NCBI GenBank assembly: GCA_015143295.1
Contig: CM026553.1
Location: forward strand, 1,612,001-1,676,000
Length of the DNA: 64,000 nucleotides
Direction: 5' to 3'
DNA from: Tetracentron sinense
Taxonomy: Eukaryota; Streptophyta; Magnoliopsida; Trochodendrales; Trochodendraceae
The notes beneath the pieces were generated by a model that was not told the DNA's origin, searched no databases, and was given only the letters and a program-made list of their open reading frames with translations. The position numbers and the translations under genes were made by a program. Below are positions 32,788 through 43,140 of the stretch, one piece after another (the stretch's first letter is position 1; every line of letters begins with the position of its first letter).

Positions 32788-33190
32788 CGTACTTTTATGT
32801 CGGCAGGTACATTATGCAGCATATGAACTCTTGCCCCTTGGATCGAGGTAGCTCGGTGTGAGCAGGAGATCCTTCGGATGGTTACCTAGATATTAGGAGG
32901 CTTGGCATATGGTCAATGGTTGGGATGAGTTAGCGAGAGAGACATGTATTTGGGTTCTTGTGTTTGGGGATGTTGTCTCACTTGAGTTGGGACTCAAGTG
33001 GAGGAGTTCATGTTCATGTTGTAAATCCTATTTAATTATTGTAATCAAATGCACTTGGAATATAGTTAAGTATTTAAAGAAATTTCTAGTTCTCTATTTT
33101 GCATGCCTTGTATACTCTTGCAGGTTGATTTAAGGTTAGGTCACGTCGCCAAAGTATCCTAACTCCTAGGGGGTATTTTGGGGCGTTACA

Positions 33191-33837
33191 GGATGAGCAA
33201 CTTGACCTTACACAAGTCTTGGGGTTGATAGCTGAGACCTTAGCTATGCTCGTAGCCAGGCAACCTGCCACCCTTCCTCCTGCTGCAGCACTAGTCTCTA
33301 CTCCTCCAAACAGAGCATAGGCAGGGATAGAGGCATTTCGGAGGATGAGGCCTCCGGTATTCTATGGTGGCATAGACCCATTGGTTGCAGAAGCATGGGT
33401 AAAGCAGCTGGAGAAGTTGTTCTCTGTCTTGATGCCTATGGAGGCAGAGAAAGTTACATGGGCCGCCTTTATGATGGAAGGTGAGGTAGATCACTGGTGG
33501 AGATCCGTCATCAGAACGAGGGACTTGACTCGAGCAGGTCAAAAATGGACTTGGGAAGAGTTTCTCGATGTCTTCTACCAGAAACACTTCCCAGTATGAG
33601 TTAGACAAAAGAAAGAACTAGAGTTCGTTACCTTGGAGTAGAGGAACTTGACAGTGGCAGAGTACGAGGCCAAGTTCTTTGAATTGTTGAGGTTCGCTCC
33701 ATACTTGTAACCATGGAGACAATGAAGGGCAAGAAATTCGAGAGCGGATTGCAGGCCTGTATCAGAGATAAGGTCTCAATCTTCAGGCATGAGACCTATC
33801 CAGAGGTTGTGGACAAGGCTTAGTTGGTAGAAACGAA
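33191..33837 (+). pseudogene. Gypsy gag, continuation, truncated by the Tat/Ogre element
   Basis: Reading resumes with LTQVLGLIAETLAMLVARQPAT, the AFRRMRPPVFYGG segment, EGEVDHWWRS and WTWEEFLDVFYQKHFPV, then decays through TAG stops and a frameshift by 33700. It ends at 33837, where the Tat/Ogre LTR begins with TGTAAGCACCC. The gag lacks its zinc fingers and all of pol. Confidence 0.88.
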
Positions 33838-34314
33838 TGTAAGCACCCAATTTTTACACCCCTACCTAACCATAGTTAAGGTCTTTTAACCATGGTTATC
33901 CCCTACCTAACCATGGTTAAGATAATTTAATTATTGTTACCCCCAGCCAAGCCCTCTCAACCCTAGGACATAATTCTAGTCAAACCCTAACTCTAGGTAA
34001 ACCTCTAGTTAACCTTAGGTCCAACCCAAAGTCAAACCTTAGGTAACCCTAGAACCAAACCCTAACTCTAGGTAAACCTCTAGTTAACCTTAGGTCCAAC
34101 CCTAGGACCTAACCCTAGTTAAAACATTAGGTAACCCTAGGACAAAACCTTAGCCCTAGCCTAGCCCTAGAGCTCTTAGGGCTTAAACCCTATAGACCGT
34201 GGCCCCTAGGGCCTGAACCCTTGGCTTGTGCCCAATGGGCCCAAAAGTCCATAAGCCAACCCCCCTTACCATAGGCGTGCATGGACCAGGCCCTGTTTAA
34301 ACAAATCCAGAATT

Positions 34315-34335
34315 GGCGGTAGATTTTCTACCGCC
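34315..34335 (+). repeat. Perfect hairpin GGCGGTAGA-TTT-TCTACCGCC in Tat LTR
   Basis: It has a nine-base-pair stem and three-base loop. Related hairpins follow at 34365-34379 and 37273-37309, with weaker ones near 37470 and 37613. Counterparts in the 3' LTR lie near 62855, 62903, 63590 and 63785. Confidence 0.8.
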
Positions 34336-34545
34336 ATTCATTTTATGCCTGGTTTGGCAATGATGGTAGATCATCTACCTCCATTACCTGAGTTTCGGTT
34401 TGCAGACTTGCACTCCTCCCTGCACACTCCACCCGCCTTGTCAAGCTTCTTAATTGACCTTTGGAAGGTCCATACACCTTCCAGGCCTTCCTCTTAATTC
34501 CCTTTGAGTCCCCCAAAGCACTCCCTATAATGGCAGCCTCCCCAT

Positions 34546-36776
34546 TGTCGCGCCCCAAAACCCACCCTAGGAGTTAGAGTGAATCTTGGACGACTTGTTA
34601 TGACTTACGTGACTTGCTTGACAAACAAACTTGCAAGATACATGGAGTAAATACGATAGAGGACACAATAGCAGAAACAAAACCAACATAGCACAGCGAA
34701 AGTCTAACAAAACCTCTATGTATATACACGAAGTCCAAGTTTGTACAAAAAGGGAAAACAAAAGAAGGTGCGGACATACCCACCAAAATACATGAATGCA
34801 ATCTCTCACGCTCACCCACAATCACTCAGAATCAACCATCTAATAGAACTCGTCTACATGAGGTTCTTCCATAGGTTCCTCAACGTACTCCTCCTCCACC
34901 CATGGGCTAGGAGCACAGATGTCAAAAGGAGCCGCTGCTCCACTATCACCTGCTGATATGAGAAGTACGGTTGAGCATGGAATACTCAGCGGGTACTAAA
35001 TATTAACCAACAATCATAGCATAATAATAACGATATATAAAGCAGGAAGCAATTCATATAATAACAGGAAAGTAAAACAGTTTATATTCATGCTTGCATC
35101 ACATAAAAGCCGATAAAACTCTTGAAACCATCGTGCACTTGACTTGACTTAAAATACTCTTTTCGTGCTAAAAAAACTTGTCATGTCTAACTTGCTTGTC
35201 TGTCAGGTGTGTCATGTCATGCGTGCTTGCTTGGAATTTAAACATGCTCATGTAACTTGTGAGATGCACTTGTGAGATGCACTTGTGAGAGAAGGGACAC
35301 TTCTTTTAATGAGATGGGAGGGAAGTGTAAACTCCCTCATGTGCAATGCTTGTTCTTGTCAAAAGGCGAGGCAAAACATATCGTACGATATGTCCTACCT
35401 CTAATTACCAACCCTTACTTTTGGCCTTGTCATGGTGTTCGTGAATCGAGAATAGAACCCTTGATTTTCTTAAAACAAAACGCGGTGTTTAATGCTTGAA
35501 AACCCTACTCATGGACTACATGTGGTGCTCATGGCTTCGTGTACAATTAAGGATGACAATAGTATAGAAAACCTTGCATTTGATAATCAATCAATCAATT
35601 AATAAGCATTTAATCTACCAACATGCCATTTTAGGAAAATAGAGGAGTTCACACATGCATTTTCTAAGAAAGATTATCATCTTCTTCATAGTGGCATTTC
35701 ATCGAACACTTGGTATGTGCGTTATTGTTAAAACCTAAATCTTGCATTTCTAGGTAGGTTAATGCTCACAACATGCGTGTATGTTTGTTATTGGTACAAT
35801 GCCCTTTCCATTCCATTCATCACAACAACCACACGACATCCATCACCCATACACGACCATCCATCTCCATCCATTCATTCCAACACATTATTAAATTTAG
35901 AATTTGGGGAAACATAAAGAAAGGAAAGGGGAAGATGAACTAGGAGGGTAGTATAGGGTACCAACCTTGAATAGGTGAGGAAGACCCTCCAAAACGTGTG
36001 TGGAGTCGCTGCCCTAGTTTGGAGAATGTGTCCCTCACTTGCTTGGAGTTGGATTTGAAGAATCCAAGCCTTGGGGTGAGATCTAGGGTTCTTGAACTCT
36101 TGATTTCTCTCAAGATGCAACCCTAGGTGAAAAACCCCTCTTTCACTCCTCTACTCTCTCTCAAAATGCTGCCCTAATTATGAAACCCTTAGGCTCGAGC
36201 AAGCCTTTATAGGCAAGGTGAAAATGCCCATAAGTCGAAAAAGCCCTTAATGAAATTTCTGCAAAACGCAATAGACCGATCGATCGGTGGTCAGGACCGA
36301 GCGATTGGTCGCCTACCGAGCGATCGGTGTTCTTGACCGAGCGATTGGTTAAAAACAACCTCTCTGGAATTTTTCCCCATACAAAAAAGTGCACCAGTCG
36401 ATAGCTACCGATCGATCGATCGCTATTTTGAACCGAGCGATCGGTTCTCTACAAAAACGTGTTTCGGTATTTTGGCCATAACTTTTGACTCGTTCGTTGG
36501 ATTTCAATGATTCAACTTGCGTTGGATTCGTCTTTTGAAGGGGCACATTTTTGGCATTTCAAAATTCTTCTTTATTCATTGACCAATTACCCCTAAAGTT
36601 AACTGATCTGTAAATGGAGTTCAGTAAACCGGATTTTAACATATCTGACTTAGGAATCCCACTTCTCAACACTTAAAGTTCTTTAAAATTTCTCATTTTA
36701 TAGAAATGAAAGATTACAAAGGCTTAAAGCCTTGGCACAGATTCCAATTCATGGAAAAAAGTTTTGGGGTTCTACA
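34546..36776 (-). mobile_element. Solo LTR, 2,231 bp, TSD CCCAT, in the Tat LTR
   Basis: In minus sense it runs from TGTAGAACCCCAAAA at 36776 to GGGGCGCGACA at 34546. CCCAT flanks both ends (34541-34545 and 36777-36781), and the flanks join to match the undisturbed 3' LTR at about 63073-63110. The palindrome cluster is at 36273-36448, with a TATA-like box about 60 bases further in sense. The conserved hairpin is at 34970-34990 with one mismatch. No coding sequence. Confidence 0.92.
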
Positions 36777-37272
36777 CCCATAGCTTGAGGGACGATCTAA
36801 AAACCCTCTGTTTCGAATTCCTGTTAAAAAACCAAGGCTCGGACCTCTTCCAAGCTCTGCTAAGCAATCCCTGTACACCAGGAATCCTCCAGGGAACACA
36901 CCCCAGCTCCCCCTGCCACTGTGCCGTGCCACCATCATGTACCACCCTCCATTGCTGCCACAGCCACCATCGAAGACCAGTAGCAGGGTGGGTTCACCTT
37001 CTACCATTTTGCATACTCCCTTACATTCTCTGTGAGCCCCTGGTCACTTCCAGGGGACTTTATTTTGTTTCTTATTGTTGTTTTGTTGCTCAAACCCAAT
37101 ACAGGAACTTCCCCTACCTTACTCATAGGTAAGGGGAACTTCTATGGGTATAGCCTCCTCCTTATAGCTCTCAAACCAGCCTCACCCTTCCGGGGGTCCC
37201 TCATTCTATGAGGGAACCCCTGGAACTCTTATAGTGCAGCCCCTATGGGGCCAAACTTGGTTCTGAGCAAAT

Positions 37273-37309
37273 CTAGGAATGGCGGTAAACTCAGTACCGC
37301 CATTCCTAG
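37273..37309 (+). repeat. Perfect 15-bp hairpin in Tat LTR
   Basis: CTAGGAATGGCGGTA at 37273-37287 pairs without mismatch with 37295-37309 around the loop AACTCAG. The 3' LTR copy near 63590 keeps most pairs, two of them by G-T wobble. Confidence 0.88.
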
Positions 37310-38711
37310 CCTTTTTTGTTGCAGCCTCTGTAAGTCCATATAGGTGGGCACTGGTCTAGTTCCAGGGCCTAGACTAGCTCCCCCAGACCTCCATAAGTCT
37401 AACATGGTCGTTTCAGGTTCTTAACTTGAGTCTAACCATGGTTAAAATTCAAAAAGAGAAAGCTGTCAATAACGGCGATAGATCATCTACTGTCATTATC
37501 TGTAACCAAGTAGGGTAACTTTAGCCCTCAGTGGGACCCACTCCAGAATCCTCTGGTTGCACCCCTAGCTCAATCCCTATGCCTGCAAAGACCCTCTGGA
37601 AGAATGACTTTATTGGCGGTAATCTTATTACCGTAATTATTCATTTTCTGTCTTTGGGCCCTTTGCAAGGGCCCTGCCTAGCCCCCTGGACCAATTTTAG
37701 ACCGTCCCCAGCTCCGGTTAGACTTTAACCATGGTTAGCTGATCTAACCATGAGAGAATTGGACCATGGTTAAACAGGACTCAGCAACATTCCTAACCAC
37801 GGTTAAATCATCTTAACCATGGTTAAACACCTTCCTTAACTATGGTTAACCCATTTAATCTTGGTAAATTCTGGAAAAATTCTTTAAAATGCCAAATGGA
37901 CCATAAAACTGATCTTGGCCCTTTTCAACCCTAACCATGGTTAGACCACCCTTAAACCCGGTTAGCAACCCTAACCTCGGTTATTTCTAATTTTGGCCTA
38001 CCGGGCCTAAAATCCAGTCCACCGGACTTAACCATGGCCTACTAGGCCCATCTTAGCCTACCGAGCTTGACCATACCTCCCTTTGATTGTGGTTAGCAAC
38101 CCTAACCACGGTCAGTTTTATTTAACCCCGGTTAGCAAACCTAACCTTAGTCAAACTCTGTCTTCGCCTACCGAGCTTCCCTTTTAGTCTACCGGACCCA
38201 AACCCTAGTCTATCGGACTACCCTTAAGCCTACCAAGCTAGAATCCTGTACTTTACCAACCTCGGTCAATCAAATCCTAGTCTACTAGACTGGTCCAGTT
38301 AGCCACCCTTGATGCACACACACCCCCTAGCCTCGGCACGGGCTCATGTTCCAGAACTACTCTCGGTTTGATTTCACCCTTGTGAGTACGTAGGTAACCT
38401 AACCCGGGTTCAACCCTAGTTAGCACTTCTTTCTTGGATTAGTGTTATCTTAAACGCTCTGACATTTTAACAAACATTGAATTTTAATTGGCTTACACCT
38501 AGGGAGTAGGGAACCATTGTAAAATAGAAGCCTCGGGGTGCCTAACACCTTCCCCGGACTTAATCGAACCTCTTACCCTAATCTCAATCACAGACCAAGA
38601 CCTTATCCAACTCCCGAGGACTTATCCCTTCTGAATGAATAGGTGAAAACTTTAAATATCCTCACACCCGAGAGGGTATACTAGTGAATTAGAAATCTGT
38701 GCTCACAGCTC

Positions 38712-38729
38712 TGTCGATTCTGCTGGGGA
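38712..38729 (+). other. Tat/Ogre primer-binding site
   Basis: TGTCGATTCTGCTGGGGA resembles the TGGCGACTCTGCTGGGGA site common in Tat-lineage elements, which is not the Met-tRNA site used by the other elements here. The tRNA species is not assigned. Confidence 0.7.
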
Positions 38730-39591
38730 TCATCATAAGGTTCAAATCGAAACCTATGTTTAAGCCAATTAAACCTCAATCTTGCTCAAACTGCCTAGGT
38801 ATTTAACCTAATATGAATCATTTTACATCTTTTGGCTAATTATGTACTGTGCATCCATACATGTCATAGTAGTGTAGTTATCCTATTAAACCCAATAAAC
38901 AGGCTTATTACGTTAACGGTTGGTGGATGATCATCCTCAGTGTTAGTGGCTTGATAATCTTGGAGGTCTACGGAGTTACTCCTAGTAGGTGATTACCTTC
39001 AGGGAAGGATTCTGAATGCTCCCGCTTTCACCAATCGTCCATTTTCAGGTATGTTTTATACTAAGAAGTCGCATATATGCTGATAAGTGATCCCCTTATC
39101 CTGTTAGGAACACATTTGCATCAAACCAGCATTCATACATATAGCCTAGGACAGGGTATAGTCTACAAGCAGCCCACCCAGGGAGGGTCACCCTGAACCC
39201 TAACCTACTTGCACCCTATACCTGTCCCCAATCAGGGTCGACTACCCGGGCACATTCTACCCGGATAACCACCTACCCAGGGGTATATAATGAGCCAAAC
39301 TTGTGCTTGTAATAAACTACATCCAACCCCGTATCCTGACATGGCATATGAGTTTCAAATCCCAGGCAGATAGGCGTTCACAGGGCCTACCCCCCAACCT
39401 TGACCTGGTAGATTCCCCAGTTTCTAACAACCCGGGCAAAAGCACGTCGGACCTCCATCCGTCTGCCCTATCGGATCACATATGTCTTGTCACACCCAAT
39501 CAAATCAAGAATAAAAAAAAATTACATCATCATTTTATATTTCCATCTGCACACACAGTTCACTCATAGAGTCTATATGTTGTCAAGGTAG
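38730..39591 (+). other. Tat/Ogre leader, non-coding
   Basis: The stretch between primer-binding site and ORF1 has no convincing coding frame. CCCGG and ACCCGG phrases recur at about 39200-39440. Nothing else recognised. Confidence 0.5.
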
Positions 39592-41274
39592 ATGGCAGGT
39601 CCTTCAAGTATTGTTCTATCAATGGGTCGACCGTCGTAGCCCGTGTATCTAACTTCTCATGGGGCATATGATGACAACCTCCAGAAAGTAATTGATGCTC
39701 TTACTTCGAGTCAGCATCTTGCTTAGGCTCAGTACTACAAAACTGGAACTATCCTAAACCTATCCATGGTTAAACCAGACCCGGGCATCATGAACGCTGT
39801 CATCCAGTGTTGGAACCCCTCATATACGATGTTCCTTTTTAGGAAGAATGAACTGTGTTCAACGCTGAAAGATATTCAGTGCATTTTGGGTTTAAACATG
39901 GACGACGAAGCTATAGTACCGTGCTACAAGACAACATATTAGACAGACATATGCAGGTTCTTGCATATCAAGCCTGCCTGCTTGCAGCCCGATCCTAACG
40001 GCTCTTTTGATCAGATACCCGTATCATATCTTGAAAAGAATTTCAAGTGCAAGTGGAACCCTGACTCATTTACAGCGGAACTTCCCGGTCTCAACGCCCT
40101 TGCACTGATAGCCATGTCTCAGCTGGTATTCCTGAGGTGTTGTACACTTGTCGAATCAGTTCTGGTAGGAATCATCAAGGACATGCAACACTTTGGATCA
40201 ATTGTACCTGTCATCCTAGCAGAGCTTCTCAGGGCTCTCAACCAGGGGGCAGACCGCAGAAAGGGCATCTTCTATGCCAGTACACCTCTCTACACCCATG
40301 GTTGGTAAGTCACCTACCTACAATCATAGCAATACCAATCAATCTTAGTGATGCCTACAGTCTACCTCGAAAAATTTCTTAGAATCAAGGCCCGATAGCG
40401 ACCACAGACGTCAAGAAGCTTTACCAGCTTCTCCAACCATAACAGCAGAAGAGATCATATGCCAATACGAGTGGTTTGTCCTAAGAAGGCTACCTCATGT
40501 TGTCATCACTGTAAGACGATGCATGATTCTTGCTGGTCTTATAGGCTCCGTAGTCTATACACCACTCCGAGTCCTCCGACAGTTTGGATTCCCTCAGCGC
40601 ATCCCAGTGATAGACCGGCCGGGAAATGATTGGCTCACCTTCTCAGTACACTCCGACAGCCTCACCCGATGGCTACAGTCAGTTTAGTGCAGCTCCGAAG
40701 AGACCAATGGCTTGACTTTGTGGTTACATCAGGGCCACTGACTGATTCAGCGTATTGATAGTGGGCGGAAAATCCTGACATTCTGTCCGGTATGCCCACA
40801 CCTAGAGAACTGCCCATACCAGTCTTAGCTCCATTACACAGAATCATACCCTTAGCTGAAATGGTAGTACATCTTCCTAAGGAGATAGCTCCAGATCTAG
40901 CAAAAAGAGAAAAGGCTATAGAAAGCCCAACAAGCATTTCGGTAACAGGAAGCGGATTAGAGCCGTGAACTCCAAGCCACACAAGAATAGGTTGAGCGGC
41001 TCAAGCAGACAGTCCAGTCTCTCTAGAGGAGACGCAGAGATGATGCCACAGAGACAACCATCATCATGGCCCAACTTCACTTCTACCAAGAGCAGCTTGA
41101 GAGTGCAAAGGTTGAGATGACCGATTGGATCCGACAGTTCGGATTCCGAATGTTCCCCGCCACAGAAATAATTGACAATATGGAGGTTGAGATCACATCC
41201 CTCCAACAACAGATCATGGACCTTAATAGAGTGCCCCGACCACTTGATTTCGCAATCCCTGATAGACCTGGCTA
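39592..41274 (+). pseudogene. ORF1 upstream of gag, DUF7745/plant-mobile-domain-like
   Basis: The ATG at 39592 opens MAGPSSIVLS in a frame that continues past three TAG stops to about 40308. The block ALALIAMSQLVFLR, then IVPVILAELLRALNQGADRRKG, then FYASTPLYTHGW recalls the plant protein family annotated DUF7745, found as ORF1 of Ogre-like elements. This is from memory, not searched. The second part is frame-shifted; a coiled-coil-like end (LHFYQEQLESAKVEM to PDRPG*) is open at 41066-41274. Function unknown. Confidence 0.6.
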
Positions 41275-41413
41275 GGGTCGAGTCTTTTCTTTTTTGAGTC
41301 ACATTGTTCTGTTCTCATTACACTTTGTATGCATCAATGAAAAATCCTTTTTCTAGTATCTTCTTCCTGTCGTCATGCATATTCATGTTTAGCCGTTGCA
41401 TTCTTTTCAGTTG

Positions 41414-43140
41414 CATGAGCCGACCCATGACTCGTTCTATGACTGCGATTCTCGTAGAAGCAGCAGCTACAGACGCAGTCCTGATAGAGGTACTAGTCAC
41501 AGGGATAGTACCTTACACAGCCCGATCAGTAAGAAGCTCAGACTCAATGGTAGAACCTCCAGATCAGCATCAGAGAACCAGTGAGATCCTGTAATCTCAC
41601 GACAGGGACATCGTAGCCATGTAAGCAAAGCTCGACAGTGTTCTGGAATCCCTAAAGATTCTAATTGGTATCCGAACTGATGAACCCTTCACCTGGATCC
41701 CGACCGGTGAACCATCTGAACTACCTATTCCAGAGCCTTAACCTATCCCCCTCATCATACCTAACCTATACCCGTAATAGGCGGAGGTGAAGAGTACGAT
41801 CAATATGATGAGCAGCCCAAAGCCTCACACGTCAATCAGGACAGGCCATCATCTTCAGACCCTACCCCATCCCTCAGGGATCAACATGAGGAGATCAAAC
41901 AGATGAAAAAAGAGATGAGGAGAATGAAGGGTGCATCTACTAGTACCAGTCTATCTTTGCAGGACTTAACTTTCTCATCAGGGGATACTATTCCCGCAGG
42001 CTTCAAAGTACCAGACTTTGATAAATATGATGGTTCAGGCTGCCTGAAACAACACCTGTAGTTCTACTTGGGGGACATGCTCCAGCACAACAGAAACCAG
42101 CCTCTACTCATCCAGTACTTTCAGAAAAGTCTGAAGGGGGCAGCCCTTACATAGTGGATGTCTGTGGACAAACAGAAGGTAAAGACTTGGCAGGATGCCA
42201 TGGACTACTTCGTGGAGTAATATTCCTTTAATAAGGAGCTCCAACCTTAGAGGAGCCAGCTCGAACAAATGAGTCAGCATGACAACGAATCATTCCTGGA
42301 ATACGCTACCCGATAGAGAAAAATGGCAGGAAAGATCCCGACTCCAATCCCTAAGGAAGAGCTGGCAAGCATGTTCATGGCCACACTAAAGCAGTCCCAC
42401 TCTACAATTATGGTGACTTTACCAGTAGTGGACTTCGGCACCATTGTCAAGACAGGTGCCCGCATCAAAACTGCCATTAAGAGTAGGGCTATTCACTCCA
42501 GTTTAGGGCTTTCTCCATCCAATACAATTGACTCATCTATCAGAAACATCAGCTCCAGGGACCATAGAAAGAAGGAAGATGTGCATATAGTTGCTCCCAC
42601 AGCACCCATCAGATTACTAGCTCCAGTAGCTCAGCAGAAGCCAACTGTCGTAAACACCCAGCTAACCCGACCTAATCAGGGGCAAAATTGTCAACAAGAT
42701 TGACCCCTCAGAAATTTTACCCTTCTCCCCTATTCACTCAGCCATCTTCTAGAACTTTTGACCAAACAAGGTCTTCTCATCTTGAGAGGCCTTACTCCTC
42801 TCTTGCCCCTCGACAAACAAAACAAAAACTACAGAGCCGATCATCACTGCGCCTTCCATTAAGGCCCAGGCCATGCCACTGACTATTGCATTGGCCTAAA
42901 GTTTTCCATCCAAGATCTTTTGGATGACGGAAGGGTTAAGCTGCCCCCCAGCAATAATAGCATTAACCAGGCACCACCGCCCCCACACAACAATCAAGTC
43001 AACTTCATTCAATGGGAAGAGGCCGGGGCAGGGCAACCAGGACCCTTCGCACCAGCAGTCGATGATGGCATCATCAGGTCCTCTTACCAACCCCCTGTCA
43101 TAATCTCCTTCCCTCAGTCAAACATCCAAGCCATCTAGGC
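41414..43140 (+). pseudogene. Tat/Ogre gag, inactivated by TAG stops
   Basis: A start at MSRPMTRSMTAIL is likely. The capsid core is clear: IPAGFKVPDFDKYDGSG, LIQYFQKSLKGAALT, QLEQMSQHDNESFLEYATR and FMATLKQSHSTIMVTLPVVDFG, the Tat-type gag pattern. Within 42059-42316 there are five in-frame stops, four TAG and one TAA, all in one preserved frame. A degraded CX2C-type segment (PGHATDYCIGLKFS-like) is near 42870. Boundaries approximate. Confidence 0.8.

Larger units (their letters stand above)
30582..33190 (+). mobile_element. Solo LTR, 2,609 bp, TSD GGATG, related to the intact chromovirus
   Basis: It is bounded by TGTAGCACCCCGG and GGGGCGTTACA. It shares the CCGATCGATCGG cluster (30795-30980) and overall sequence with the LTRs of the 7830-17914 element. 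Downstream it differs: one copy of the 69-bp unit (about 31978-32028) followed by a five-unit array (32128-32420) absent from the intact element. It has no internal region, so it is a solo LTR inside a gag. Confidence 0.92.
33838..38707 (+). repeat. Tat/Ogre 5' LTR (about 2.63 kb plus a solo LTR insertion)
   Basis: It starts TGTAAGCACCC and ends about CTCACA before the primer-binding site. It is rich in TTAACCATGGTTAA-like palindromes, telomere-like AACCCTA strings (33950-34170) and hairpins built on GGCGGTAGA/TCTACCGCC. The same order appears in the 3' LTR from 62371. The exact 3' border is uncertain by a few bases. Confidence 0.82.

Noticed and set aside
33950..34170. Interstitial telomere from AACCCTA strings
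   Set aside because: The repeats are irregular, mixed with CTAGGTAAACC, and recur at the same place in the other LTR of the element, so they belong to the LTR.
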